Source of the DNA: Pseudidiomarina marina
GTDB taxonomy: Bacteria > Pseudomonadota > Gammaproteobacteria > Enterobacterales > Alteromonadaceae
Direction of reading: 5' to 3'
DNA length: 64,000 bases
NCBI RefSeq assembly: GCF_003987045.1
Contig: NZ_PIPZ01000001.1
Coordinates: forward strand, 1,054,001 to 1,118,000
Shown here piece by piece: positions 51,734-60,278 of this stretch. How positions within the stretch are numbered: position 1 is the first letter of the stretch; each line of letters opens with the position of its first letter. The notes beneath the pieces are model-generated. The model was given only the letters and a program-made list of their open reading frames with translations, had not been told where the DNA came from and did no database searches. The position numbers and the translations under genes were made by a program.

Positions 51734-52334
51734 TGCGAAGCACCACCTCTGTTGCTAACTCTCGTGATACTTGGGCGTCACTTGGTAGTGACACCACCAT
51801 CAATACCTCGACAACTTGTTCATTGACTTCATCAAGCATGCGCTCGGTAAGAATAAACTCAAGCACATCCACTTGAATTAAATCGGGGCTGGTTAAGCCT
51901 TCCCAACCATCTTGGTCACAGGTCGCGCCACCCTGACGACGCTGAACTTGGCCATTACGCAACCGATAACCGAATTGCTCAACAGCACCGTCATGAATCG
52001 CATCATTATCAGCGTCATATTCAAACAGTAAGCAACTCGAACCGACTTCGCTAGGATGCTGTGAAACCGTAATCGTATTGTTGAAAGCCGTCACCGCGTT
52101 ATCTGGGTCGACCACCAATAAATGCGCGTTACCGCGGTATCCCGCTCGCCGCAAATCACCCAAAAGCAAATCCATAACTGCCGTTGATTCTTCTTGGAGC
52201 TGACTCAACTGGAGGCTTCGCGAATTGGTCCCAAGGGTTGCCGAAAACACAGATGTCAGCGCCGCCATTAAAATCAAGCCGAGCGTAATGGTGATCATTA
52301 ATTCAACAAGTGATAAACCGCGCTGCTTTAACAT
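51723..52334 (-). CDS. PilW-like minor pilin
   Basis: 203 residues from the ATG at 52334 (MLKQRGLSLVELMI). Cleavage after Gly6 leaves LSLVELMITITLGLILMAAL with Glu5. The C-terminal domain has two cysteines (SSCLLFEYDADND and GGATCDQDGWEG), likely a disulfide. It lies between fimT-like and pilX-like genes, overlapping both, as in pilW of Pseudomonas. Confidence 0.82.
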   Translation of the reverse strand: MLKQRGLSLVELMITITLGLILMAALTSVFSATLGTNSRSLQLSQLQEESTAVMDLLLGDLRRAGYRGNAHLLVVDPDNAVTAFNNTITVSQHPSEVGSSCLLFEYDADNDAIHDGAVEQFGYRLRNGQVQRRQGGATCDQDGWEGLTSPDLIQVDVLEFILTERMLDEVNEQVVEVLMVVSLPSDAQVSRELATEVVLRNAF

Positions 52335-52855
52335 GCCGGATAACTCCCCACACCACCAACTTGGCAATAACGCAAGCGGCCAAGTGTACTGACCACCACA
52401 CGCACTTCTCGCTCTACAGCGTTACTGCTGTCACGCAGTTGATAACTAACCGTACCGGCGTTCCCTTCAGCCAAACCACGTAACGCATCAAATCGGGTAT
52501 GGTCACCAGCAGAGAATGCAGCAGACGCCATGGTTACGCCAGAATACTCGGTACCATTAATTTGCCGTAACACGCCGTTAATTGAACAATCTTCGGTAAG
52601 GCAATCACAGTCACTCGATACGGCAACCGCAGCACACCAATCACCGTTTTCATCATCCCAGACCACAAAACGGTTCTCGCCGCTACTTAACGCATCAGAG
52701 CGAGCGTATTGCAGCAATGCGTAGGTATCTTGCGCAGCGCCCTGTAGGCGCATAGTTCGCGCCATTTCGATTGTCGCAGGCACACCCCATCCCAGCACAA
52801 TGCTGAGAATTAACAACGTGATGATAAGCTCTAGTAAAGTGAATCCTTGACGCAT
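52328..52855 (-). CDS. FimT/FimU-like minor pseudopilin
   Basis: 175 residues. The start MRQGFTLLELIITLLILSIVLG gives a very short leader and a clean class III prepilin helix with Glu5. Cysteines in DWCAAVAVSSDCDCLTEDC may pair. FimU/FimT proteins sit in the priming complex of the pilus. It is the first gene of the minus-strand minor-pilin operon, divergent from pilE. Confidence 0.85.
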   Translation of the reverse strand: MRQGFTLLELIITLLILSIVLGWGVPATIEMARTMRLQGAAQDTYALLQYARSDALSSGENRFVVWDDENGDWCAAVAVSSDCDCLTEDCSINGVLRQINGTEYSGVTMASAAFSAGDHTRFDALRGLAEGNAGTVSYQLRDSSNAVEREVRVVVSTLGRLRYCQVGGVGSYPAC

Positions 52856-52923
52856 TGCGTTTGTTCCAAAATTGTCGTACTAATGAACACATGCACTAAG
52901 CATAGTATAAACAGGTGGAATAA

Positions 52924-53307
52924 ATGCAAGTTGAAAAAAAGTTATCCGGCATGACCCTGATTGAATTGATGATTGTCGTAGCAATTATCGGCATCATTGC
53001 AGCCATTGCATATCCGAACTTTACTGACTACGTCAAACAGAGCCGCAGAGCAGACGCCATGGGCGAATTGATGAAATTACAGATGGCCCAAGAAGAGTAT
53101 CGATTACGCAATACCAGCTATGCCACAATAGCTGATCTTGGCTTTACATCGTCAAGCGAATTTTACACTTTTAGTGTGTCGAACCTTGGCGCCGAGACCT
53201 ATACGTTAACGGCTACAGCGAAAGGTGCGCAGGTTTCTGATACAGAATGTGCCACAATGAGCATTAATCAGAACGACCAAAAAACCCCCACCACCTGTTG
53301 GCAGTAA
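52924..53307 (+). CDS. pilE: PilE-like pilin
   Basis: 127 residues. [31 protein letters not shown] has the prepilin cleavage Gly-Met and Glu5, followed by [19 protein letters not shown], the PilE/ComP-type sequence. Two cysteines near the C-terminus (TECATMS and TTCWQ) can form the D-region disulfide. It faces away from the minor-pilin operon, with 68 bp between, so the promoters are divergent. In P. aeruginosa pilE follows pilY1-pilY2 and points the same way as its operon; here it is inverted. Confidence 0.85.
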   Translation: MQVEKKLSGMTLIELMIVVAIIGIIAAIAYPNFTDYVKQSRRADAMGELMKLQMAQEEYRLRNTSYATIADLGFTSSSEFYTFSVSNLGAETYTLTATAKGAQVSDTECATMSINQNDQKTPTTCWQ

Positions 53308-53317
53308 AAGGCTAAAG

Positions 53318-53406
53318 CGATATTAGCTATTGGATATTAGATATTAGAAAAAACATAAGTACCCGATACATTAGCTCTAATATCTAATATCTAAGTGCCA
53401 ATATCG
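53318..53406. repeat. Palindromic element B2 (family B)
   Basis: Arms 53318-53347 and 53377-53406 pair with four mismatches. The left arm is CG plus ATATTAG, CTATTGG, ATATTAG, ATATTAG. The 29-nt loop contains ACATAAGTACCCGATACATT. It lies between convergent pilE (stop 11 bp away) and ispH (stop 10 bp away). Confidence 0.92.
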
Positions 53407-53415
53407 TACTTGTTT

Positions 53416-54357
53416 TTACAGCTCGACGACGCGGAGTTCTGGGGGGATAGAAAAAGTGATATTTTCTTCGCGCCCGCTGCGCTCTTGAACCGTCTCTCCA
53501 CCCCACGATTGCAGCTTTTTCACCACATCACGAACCAGAACTTCCGGCGCTGACGCCCCCGCAGTCACACCGACATTTTCTTTGCCATCGAGCCACGCTT
53601 GATCAATGCAAGAAGCATCATCAATCAAGTACGCAGGCGTACCCATTTTTTCAGCTAATTCACGTAAGCGATTTGAATTCGAGCTATTTCGCGCGCCAAC
53701 AACGAGAAGCACATCCACTTCAGCAGCCAGCTCGCGTACCGCGTCTTGACGGTTTTGCGTGGCATAACAGATATCATCTTTGCGCGGCCCCTGCACTTCT
53801 GGGAATTTGTCACGCAACGCATCAATCACGTCAGCCGTATCATCAACCGACAACGTGGTTTGGCTCATGTAGTGCAATTGTTTCGGATCTTTCACCTCAA
53901 GTTTTGCGACATCGTCAACCGATTCCACCAGGTAGATTCCACCTTTTGGGTTATTGTACTGCCCCATGGTGCCTTCTACTTCTGGGTGCCCCGCATGACC
54001 GATCAGCACACACTCATGCCCCTTGCGACTTGCGCGCGTCACTTCCATATGCACCTTCGTCACCAGCGGACAGGTTGCGTCAAATACTCGCAAACCACGG
54101 TCTTTTGCCTCTTGACGAACCGCTTGCGACACGCCGTGCGCAGAAAAAATCACAATGCTATCGTCAGGCACTTCATGCAGCTCATCAACAAACACAGCAC
54201 CGCGCGCACGCAACGAATCCACCACGTATTTGTTATGTACTACTTCATGGCGCACATAAATAGGTGGTTCAAAAATTTCTAATGCGCGCTCGACTATAGT
54301 AATCGCTCGGTCAACACCGGCACAAAAACCACGCGGATTCGCCAAAACAATATTCAT
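53416..54357 (-). CDS. ispH: 4-hydroxy-3-methylbut-2-enyl diphosphate reductase
   Basis: 313 residues, full length. The three cluster cysteines lie in [25 protein letters not shown] and [14 protein letters not shown], and the catalytic Glu/His region is in [14 protein letters not shown]. It performs the last step of the MEP pathway, making IPP and DMAPP with a [4Fe-4S] centre. It follows fkpB with a B element between them. Confidence 0.96.
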   Translation of the reverse strand: MNIVLANPRGFCAGVDRAITIVERALEIFEPPIYVRHEVVHNKYVVDSLRARGAVFVDELHEVPDDSIVIFSAHGVSQAVRQEAKDRGLRVFDATCPLVTKVHMEVTRASRKGHECVLIGHAGHPEVEGTMGQYNNPKGGIYLVESVDDVAKLEVKDPKQLHYMSQTTLSVDDTADVIDALRDKFPEVQGPRKDDICYATQNRQDAVRELAAEVDVLLVVGARNSSNSNRLRELAEKMGTPAYLIDDASCIDQAWLDGKENVGVTAGASAPEVLVRDVVKKLQSWGGETVQERSGREENITFSIPPELRVVEL

Positions 54358-54371
54358 AAAAACTCCAAGTG

Positions 54372-54460
54372 CGATATTAGCTATTGGATATTAGATATTA
54401 GAGAAAACACAAATACCCGATACATCAGTTCCAATATCAAATATCCAATAGCTAATATCG
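54372..54460. repeat. Palindromic element B3 (family B)
   Basis: Arms 54372-54401 and 54431-54460 pair with two mismatches. The left arm is the B consensus. The loop AGAAAACACAAATACCCGATACATCAGTT resembles that of B2 and B4. It lies between fkpB (stop 12 bp away) and the ispH start (15 bp away), inside a normally tight gene pair. Confidence 0.93.
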
Positions 54461-54471
54461 CTTTCGCTTTT

Positions 54472-54912
54472 TTAAGGGTTTACCTCAATAATTTCGACGG
54501 CAAATCGCACCCGCTGGCCAGCCAGCGGATGATTAAAATCAATCGTCACAAACTGATCATTAATTGCCCGCACAATACCGGGTAACTCCGTGCCATCAGG
54601 CTGTGGAAACGTAAAAATTTGGCCAACTTCAGGGCGATCTGCACCGAACTTGGTGGTATCTACCTGATAATAGTTATCTTTATTCGGCATACCAAAAGCG
54701 TCTTCTGGTGCCAGTTCAAACTCGCGGGCATCGCCAGCTTTTAAACCAACCAAACACGACTCAAAGTTCTCCGTTAAGGAGCCATCGCCCATACGGAACT
54801 TTGCTGGTTTACCTGACATTTTAGTACTGTCAGCAACCGAATCATCGGTTAATTTGATGGTGAAATGCAAAATCACTTCGCGACCGTGCTCGATCGGGAG
54901 ACGACTGATCAT
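54472..54912 (-). CDS. fkpB: FKBP-type peptidyl-prolyl isomerase FkpB (SlpA)
   Basis: 146 residues of the SlyD/FkpB type. GREVILHFTIKL opens the fold, PEDAFGMPNKDNYYQVD and EVGQIFTFPQPDG are in the insert (IF) domain, and DFNHPLAGQRVRFAVEI closes it. It catalyses proline isomerisation in the cytoplasm. It overlaps lspA by four bases, as in E. coli lspA-fkpB-ispH. Confidence 0.93.
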   Translation of the reverse strand: MISRLPIEHGREVILHFTIKLTDDSVADSTKMSGKPAKFRMGDGSLTENFESCLVGLKAGDAREFELAPEDAFGMPNKDNYYQVDTTKFGADRPEVGQIFTFPQPDGTELPGIVRAINDQFVTIDFNHPLAGQRVRFAVEIIEVNP

Positions 54913-55418
54913 GACTGTGGCTCCTGGCGTTGTTCAAAAAACGCCTCTAATAGCATAAGAACTGCACCGATAGTTATAGCCATATCGGCAACGTTAAATG
55001 CCGGCCAGTGCCACTCATTCACATATACATCAATAAAATCAATAACGTAACCATATATTATACGGTCGATAACATTACCAATCGCACCCGCCAGAATCAG
55101 CGCAAAGGCAAGATTTTGACGCCACATATTGGCCGGGTTACGGCGCAGCCAAATTAGCAGAACCACACTAACGGCTATCGCTAAAAACGTGAATAACCAG
55201 CGCTGCCAGCCGCCTTGATCGCTCAAAAAGCTGAAGGCGGCACCCATATTACGCACGTAGGTCAAATTTAAATAGGGCATCACCTCAATGCTTTCGTATA
55301 AATCGAAAACACGAATCACCCATTGCTTGGTAAATTGATCCAGAACAATAAGCAGCAAGGTTAACCACAAAAAGCGCAACCCACTGGCGCGCTTTTGTAA
55401 ATCAGTTGGCTTAAGCAA
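54909..55418 (-). CDS. lspA: Lipoprotein signal peptidase
   Basis: 169 residues if it starts at the TTG at 55418, eight bases after AGGAG; an ATG at 55442 is in frame but has no Shine-Dalgarno. Four transmembrane helices are visible. Conserved motifs [18 protein letters not shown] (catalytic Asp) and [11 protein letters not shown] (second Asp) match LspA. It cleaves diacylglyceryl prolipoproteins. The start lies inside the end of ileS. Confidence 0.93.
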   Translation of the reverse strand: MLKPTDLQKRASGLRFLWLTLLLIVLDQFTKQWVIRVFDLYESIEVMPYLNLTYVRNMGAAFSFLSDQGGWQRWLFTFLAIAVSVVLLIWLRRNPANMWRQNLAFALILAGAIGNVIDRIIYGYVIDFIDVYVNEWHWPAFNVADMAITIGAVLMLLEAFFEQRQEPQS

Positions 55419-58263
55419 AATGGCGCTCCTCTCCGGCTCCATCAACGTTTGTTACACAGCGTTGGCATAGCGTCGGGTGGCTAACAATGGTGCCAACCTC
55501 TGCACGGTGATGCCAACAGCGCTCGCATTTTTCGTACGCCGATTTCGCTACTTTTACCCAAACGCCGTCAAGTTCTGTTGCAACAGCCCCTGCAGGTGCC
55601 GTCTCAACCGTTTCAACGGCAACAGCAGACGTAATAAAGGCAAAACGTAACTCGTCCTCAAGACTAGATAGTTGTGCGGCAATGTCGGCCACCGCATAAA
55701 CAGTCACTTCGGCTTGTAAGCTGCCGCCAATTACATCATCACGGCGCGCTTGCTCAAGCGTACGATTCACTTCATCACGTACCTCAAGCACCGTTTGCCA
55801 CAAGGCGTTATCGGCTGGACTCACGCTAATTTGCGCCGCTTCGCGATACCAACTCTCGGTAAACACATAACGCGAACGCGCTTCACCATTGGCGAGCTGC
55901 TTCGGCAACGCATCCCAAATTTCTTGCGCGGTAAAACTACAAATAGGCGCCAACCAGCGTACCAACATTTCAGCAATGTGATACAAAGCGGTCTGACATG
56001 AACGACGCGCGACACTGTCACGTTTTGCCGTGTACTGACGGTCTTTAATCACGTCTAAGTAGAAGCTACCTAACTCAATTGAGCAGAAGTGCATAATTTT
56101 TTGCACCACGCCGTGGAATTGGTAGTCGTCTAACGCTTTTAGAATCTCTTCTTGTAAACTAACAGCACGCGCAACAATCCACTTATCAATCGCAACCATA
56201 TCGTCGGCAGCAACAGCGTGTTTGCTTGGCTCAAACTCGTTAATGTTCGCTAACAAGAAACGTGAGGTATTACGAATACGACGGTAGCTATCAGCGGAAC
56301 GCTTCAAGATTTCATCAGAAACCGTCATTTCGCCCGAATAATCCGTTGCCGCAACCCACAAACGTAAGATATCACCGCCTAACTTGTTCATCACCTCAAG
56401 CGGCGCAATGACGTTGCCGATTGATTTCGACATTTTGCGGCCTTGCCCATCAACCGTGAAACCATGCGTTAGCACTTGCTTATATGGTGCTTGTTGATAC
56501 ATCGCCACACCAGTCAACAAAGACGATTGGAACCAACCACGATGCTGATCAGAACCTTCAAGATACAAATCTGCTGGCCACTGCAGGCCTGGCGTTTTAT
56601 TCAAAACGGCTTCGTGCGTCACACCTGAATCGAACCACACGTCTAAGGTGTCAGTCACTTTACGGTAATCAACGGCTTCATCGCCTAATAACTCTTCAGG
56701 TTCTAGATCGAACCACGCCTGAATGCCATCTTTTTCAACACGTTTTGCGACTTCTTCCATCAGTTCCAGCGTGCGTGGATGTAATTCGTCAGTGTCACGA
56801 CGCACAAATACAGCAATTGGATTACCCCACGTGCGTTGACGTGAAATACACCAGTCAGGACGACCATCAACCATGCTTTCGATGCGGCTTTGCCCCCACT
56901 CTGGCACCCAACGCACTTGTTTAATTTGCTCTAATGCTTTGGCGCGCAAACCTTGCTTATCCATACTAATAAACCACTGCGGAGTGGCACGGAAAATAAT
57001 TGGCGTTTTGTGGCGCCAGCAATGTGGGTACGAGTGGTTATACGCTTCGTGATGGATCAATCGCCCAGCTTCTTGCAGCGCATCAACAATATTCGGGTTC
57101 GCCTTCATCACGTGCTGACCAGCAAACATCGGCGTATCGTCTTTATACACACCGTTATCGCCAACTGGATTATACACTTCAATGCCGTAACGCTGACCAA
57201 CAATAAAGTCATCGACACCGTGGCCTGGCGCCGTGTGCACACAGCCCGTACCAGAATCAGTGGTTACGTGCTCACCAAGAATAAGTGGCACCTGAACATC
57301 CGCAAATAACGGATGATTCACTTTCACATTTTCAAGCGCTTCACCTTTTGCGAAGCCAAGCTTGTGATAAGCATCAATACCCCAGCGTTCCATGGCTGAT
57401 TTCACTAATTCATCAGCAAGTACCAAACGCATGGCAGGGCGCTCATCCGTCGCCTCAACCTGAACCAACGTATAATCAAGGCTCGGATGCAACGAAATGG
57501 CACGGTTTGCTGGAATAGTCCACGGCGTGGTGGTCCAAATCACAACCATCACCTCACCCTCGCCAGCATGGCCGTCTGGGTGATCAAACTTAGCCACCAA
57601 CTCACTTTCGTTCACTGGCGTAAAGCCAACATCGATAGCTGGTGAACGCTTATCTTGATACTCAACTTCCGCTTCAGCTAGAGCAGAACCACAATCGGTA
57701 CACCAATGCACCGGCTTAAAGCCTTGTTGCATGTGACCATTGGCAATGATTTTTGCAAGCGCGCGAATACTGTCAGCTTCTTGTTTCGGGTTCATGGTCA
57801 AATAAGGGTTATCCCAATCACCAAACACACCCAAACGTTTAAAGTCTTCACGCTGACCGTCTACCTGAGTGAGTGCATACTCACGGCATTTTTGACGGAA
57901 CTCAGCCACACTGAGTTTCTTACCTGGCTTGCCATGTTTCTTCTCAACTTGCAGCTCAATTGGCAAGCCATGACAATCCCAACCAGGCACATAAGGCGCA
58001 TCAAAATCGCTCAGCGTTTTCGCTTTCACAATCATGTCTTTCAAAATCTTATTCACTGCGTGACCAATGTGAATATCACCGTTCGCATAAGGAGGGCCAT
58101 CATGCAAAATAAACACCGGCTGACCCGCCTTCGCTTGGCGAATAAGGCCGTACACGTCATCTGTGTACCACTGTTGCAACATCTGCGGCTCTCGCTGCGC
58201 CAAATTCCCGCGCATCGGAAACTCAGTTTCCGGCAGATTCAGTGTGTGTTTGTAGTCGGTCAT
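55411..58263 (-). CDS. ileS: Isoleucyl-tRNA synthetase
   Basis: 950 residues from the ATG at 58263, after AAGGA; the frame opens 12 codons earlier. HIGH is in [22 protein letters not shown] in [13 protein letters not shown], and the editing domain lies between. The C-terminal zinc site is CERCWHHR and CQRC. It charges tRNA-Ile. The bacterial IleS1-type layout with a zinc tail is seen. It is followed by lspA with a short overlap. Confidence 0.96.
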   Translation of the reverse strand: MTDYKHTLNLPETEFPMRGNLAQREPQMLQQWYTDDVYGLIRQAKAGQPVFILHDGPPYANGDIHIGHAVNKILKDMIVKAKTLSDFDAPYVPGWDCHGLPIELQVEKKHGKPGKKLSVAEFRQKCREYALTQVDGQREDFKRLGVFGDWDNPYLTMNPKQEADSIRALAKIIANGHMQQGFKPVHWCTDCGSALAEAEVEYQDKRSPAIDVGFTPVNESELVAKFDHPDGHAGEGEVMVVIWTTTPWTIPANRAISLHPSLDYTLVQVEATDERPAMRLVLADELVKSAMERWGIDAYHKLGFAKGEALENVKVNHPLFADVQVPLILGEHVTTDSGTGCVHTAPGHGVDDFIVGQRYGIEVYNPVGDNGVYKDDTPMFAGQHVMKANPNIVDALQEAGRLIHHEAYNHSYPHCWRHKTPIIFRATPQWFISMDKQGLRAKALEQIKQVRWVPEWGQSRIESMVDGRPDWCISRQRTWGNPIAVFVRRDTDELHPRTLELMEEVAKRVEKDGIQAWFDLEPEELLGDEAVDYRKVTDTLDVWFDSGVTHEAVLNKTPGLQWPADLYLEGSDQHRGWFQSSLLTGVAMYQQAPYKQVLTHGFTVDGQGRKMSKSIGNVIAPLEVMNKLGGDILRLWVAATDYSGEMTVSDEILKRSADSYRRIRNTSRFLLANINEFEPSKHAVAADDMVAIDKWIVARAVSLQEEILKALDDYQFHGVVQKIMHFCSIELGSFYLDVIKDRQYTAKRDSVARRSCQTALYHIAEMLVRWLAPICSFTAQEIWDALPKQLANGEARSRYVFTESWYREAAQISVSPADNALWQTVLEVRDEVNRTLEQARRDDVIGGSLQAEVTVYAVADIAAQLSSLEDELRFAFITSAVAVETVETAPAGAVATELDGVWVKVAKSAYEKCERCWHHRAEVGTIVSHPTLCQRCVTNVDGAGEERHFA

Positions 58264-58328
58264 CTTTGATTCCTTTTTCGAGGGCATAGTGTGCCCCATG
58301 GCTCATTTCAATTTTTGAATTCGAATAG

Positions 58329-58416
58329 GATATTAGCTATTAGATATTTGATATTAGACAAAACATAAATACCCGATAAATCCGCTCTAATATCTAATAT
58401 CAAATAGCTAATATCG
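58329..58416. repeat. Palindromic element B4 (family B), covering the ribF stop
   Basis: Left arm 58329-58357 (29 nt) and right arm 58387-58416 pair with a few mismatches. The loop is ACAAAACATAAATACCCGAT followed by nine bases. The right arm contains the TGA stop of ribF (58400-58402) and codes for its last residues (TILAI). Confidence 0.92.
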
Positions 58417-59326
58417 TTCTTGCTTTTTCAGCGTCGGCGGCTATTTGTTGCTGTAGCTGCGCAAAATCAGCGAACTTCTGCTCAGCGCGAATAAAATGCG
58501 TCGGCACCACCCGCAACTGCTGCCCATATAAATCACCAACAAAATCGAACAAATGCACCTCAAGCTGCACCCGCTCACCATTTAATGTTGGGCGTCTACC
58601 AATATTAGCAACGCCTGCATGCATTTTGCCATCATTGCATTGTACCTGCACAGCAAATACACCCTGAAGTGGCGAATGCAACCGTTTTAACTGAATATTT
58701 GCGGTTGGAAAGCCGATAGTACGACCTTTTTTCTCACCGTGCACCACACGACCTTCAAACGCATAAGGACGACCTAACATCGCGGCTGCTTGAGTAAAGT
58801 CACCATCGCTTAAACATTGACGTATCGCTGTGCTACTGACGCGCTGCTGTTGTTGGCGATAACTTTGTGTATCAACAACCTCAAAGCCGAGCTCTGCGCC
58901 CGCACGTTGCAACATTGCAAAATCGCCTTCACGCCCGTGACCAAAGCGAAAATCATCGCCAACCACCAAAAACTGCACGCCGAGCATGTCAACCAGCACT
59001 CGCTCGATAAACTCGCGTGCCGGCAGATTAGAAAATTTACGATTAAACTCGATGACAATATGGCGACCGATACCCTGCTCACGCAGCGCCATGTGCTTTT
59101 CGCGAAAATTGGTCAGCCGCGCCGGCGCTTTATCAGGCTGAAACAGCTCTTGCGGTTGCGGCTCAAACGTCATCACCGTCGCCGGAACACCGCGTGCTAG
59201 CGCCTGCGCCTTTACCTGCGCCAACACCGCTTGATGCCCCAAATGAACACCATCAAAGTTGCCGATAGTAAGTACACACCCACGGTGCTCAGATCGAATG
59301 TTATGGATTCCGCGAATTAACTGCAT
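58400..59326 (-). CDS. ribF: Bifunctional riboflavin kinase/FMN adenylyltransferase
   Basis: 308 residues. The N-terminal nucleotidyltransferase has TIGNFDGVHLGHQAVL and GDDFRFGHGREGD. The C-terminal kinase has VVHGEKKGRTIGFPTANI and HAGVANIGRRPT. It makes FMN and FAD. The final TILAI and the stop codon lie in the right arm of B4, so the original C-terminus may have been replaced by an insertion. It precedes ileS in the conserved order. Confidence 0.95.
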   Translation of the reverse strand: MQLIRGIHNIRSEHRGCVLTIGNFDGVHLGHQAVLAQVKAQALARGVPATVMTFEPQPQELFQPDKAPARLTNFREKHMALREQGIGRHIVIEFNRKFSNLPAREFIERVLVDMLGVQFLVVGDDFRFGHGREGDFAMLQRAGAELGFEVVDTQSYRQQQQRVSSTAIRQCLSDGDFTQAAAMLGRPYAFEGRVVHGEKKGRTIGFPTANIQLKRLHSPLQGVFAVQVQCNDGKMHAGVANIGRRPTLNGERVQLEVHLFDFVGDLYGQQLRVVPTHFIRAEQKFADFAQLQQQIAADAEKARTILAI

Positions 59327-59407
59327 CAGTGCGTCGCAAGCCTGTCGTTATTTCAGGTGATTAACAAAGCGGCGATTATAACAGGCAAGCCAAACGCTAA
59401 CCAGACA

Positions 59408-59755
59408 CTAAGGGCTCATTAATACCAGCTGAATTAGCTGATCACGCAGATCTTGCCTCGTTCGCAAAAATAACAAGGCTGAAATAAGAGAATCATCGCT
59501 CTCGGCAAGCCGATAAATAACCCGAATCTGCGCTTTTGTATCAAAAAACTCATAATATTGACCAAATCCTAACTCGGCGCTTTCCAAGCATCGATCCCCC
59601 CCCTGCGGAAACATCGTAATTTTTTGTTCGAATCGGTCAAGCACGGTATCGACATATTTTTGCGCCGCTCGATACCCGACTTTTTTTGTAAGAAACCTGA
59701 CCTGGTCGCGAGCTTGCGATTGGAAATGGCTCGTATAATCAATTGATATCGTCAT
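59408..59755 (-). CDS. RelE/ParE-family toxin
   Basis: 115 residues from the ATG at 59755, which lies inside the antitoxin gene (17-bp overlap). The sequence YTSHFQSQARDQVRFLTKKVGY and QIRVIYRLAESDDSLISALLFLR fits the ParE/RelE fold. The frame is open 29 codons further up but only inside the antitoxin. Targets in this superfamily are ribosome-bound mRNA (RelE) or gyrase (ParE), and sequence does not decide. The pair sits between ribF and murJ, which are neighbours in related genomes. Confidence 0.8.
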   Translation of the reverse strand: MTISIDYTSHFQSQARDQVRFLTKKVGYRAAQKYVDTVLDRFEQKITMFPQGGDRCLESAELGFGQYYEFFDTKAQIRVIYRLAESDDSLISALLFLRTRQDLRDQLIQLVLMSP

Positions 59756-60017
59756 CTGCGCCGAGCTCCTCTGCCAATCCTTTGAACAGCTCTTCGCGGC
59801 TAACAACACGACCAGACCGAACATCCTTTTCAGCCAATGCAATCATTTTCAACATCGCCATCTGCTCTTGCATGGCTTCGTATTGGGCAGGATCTTGCAC
59901 CACATACAACGGTTCACCGTTCTGGGTCACCAAAACCGGTTCATTCACATCCATGGTCGCAATTTCTTTCTTAAACCCTGAAACAGTGGTCACGCGCGGG
60001 CGTTTAACGGTATACAT
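59739..60017 (-). CDS. Phd/YefM-family antitoxin
   Basis: 92 residues. An N-terminal Phd/YefM-like DNA-binding part (VTTVSGFKKEIATMDVNEPVLVTQNGEPLYVVQDPAQYEAM, about residues 9-49) is followed by a charged toxin-binding tail. It should neutralise and, with the toxin, repress its own promoter. The antitoxin comes first and the toxin overlaps it by 17 bp, the usual order for this class. Confidence 0.88.
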   Translation of the reverse strand: MYTVKRPRVTTVSGFKKEIATMDVNEPVLVTQNGEPLYVVQDPAQYEAMQEQMAMLKMIALAEKDVRSGRVVSREELFKGLAEELGADDDIN

Positions 60018-60116
60018 GGCTCTTATTCCTTGTTGGTGGTTTCAGGAATAAGATTAGACGAGAATGGCGGATAAGTCTAAATAAAGACCAAATATAGACC
60101 CACCGAAAAACAAAGG

Positions 60117-60278
60117 CGATATTAGCTATTGGATATTAGATATTAGGAAATCGAAAACGATATTAGCACTCAGATATCAGATACTAGCTCTGACTATTCG
60201 GCTTTTTCTAATATCTGATATCCAATAGCTAATATCGTACTAGCTCTTCTAATATCCAATATCTAATAGCTAATATCG
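60117..60278. repeat. Nested pair of family B elements (B5), covering the murJ stop
   Basis: Outer arms are 60117-60146 and 60249-60278, and inner arms 60158-60187 and 60208-60237. The inner left arm has the variant heptamers CACTCAG, ATATCAG and ATACTAG. The order left-left-right-right suggests one element inside another. The outer right arm contains the murJ stop (60263-60265). The 99 bp between the antitoxin start and the outer arm hold the likely TA promoter. Confidence 0.92.

Noticed and set aside
53673..54282. Long open frames opposite ispH
   Set aside because: Two overlapping frames, rich in His and Arg, with no ribosome-binding site; shadows of ispH.
57706..58269. 187-codon open frame opposite ileS
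   Set aside because: Antisense shadow of a long conserved gene; no independent signals.
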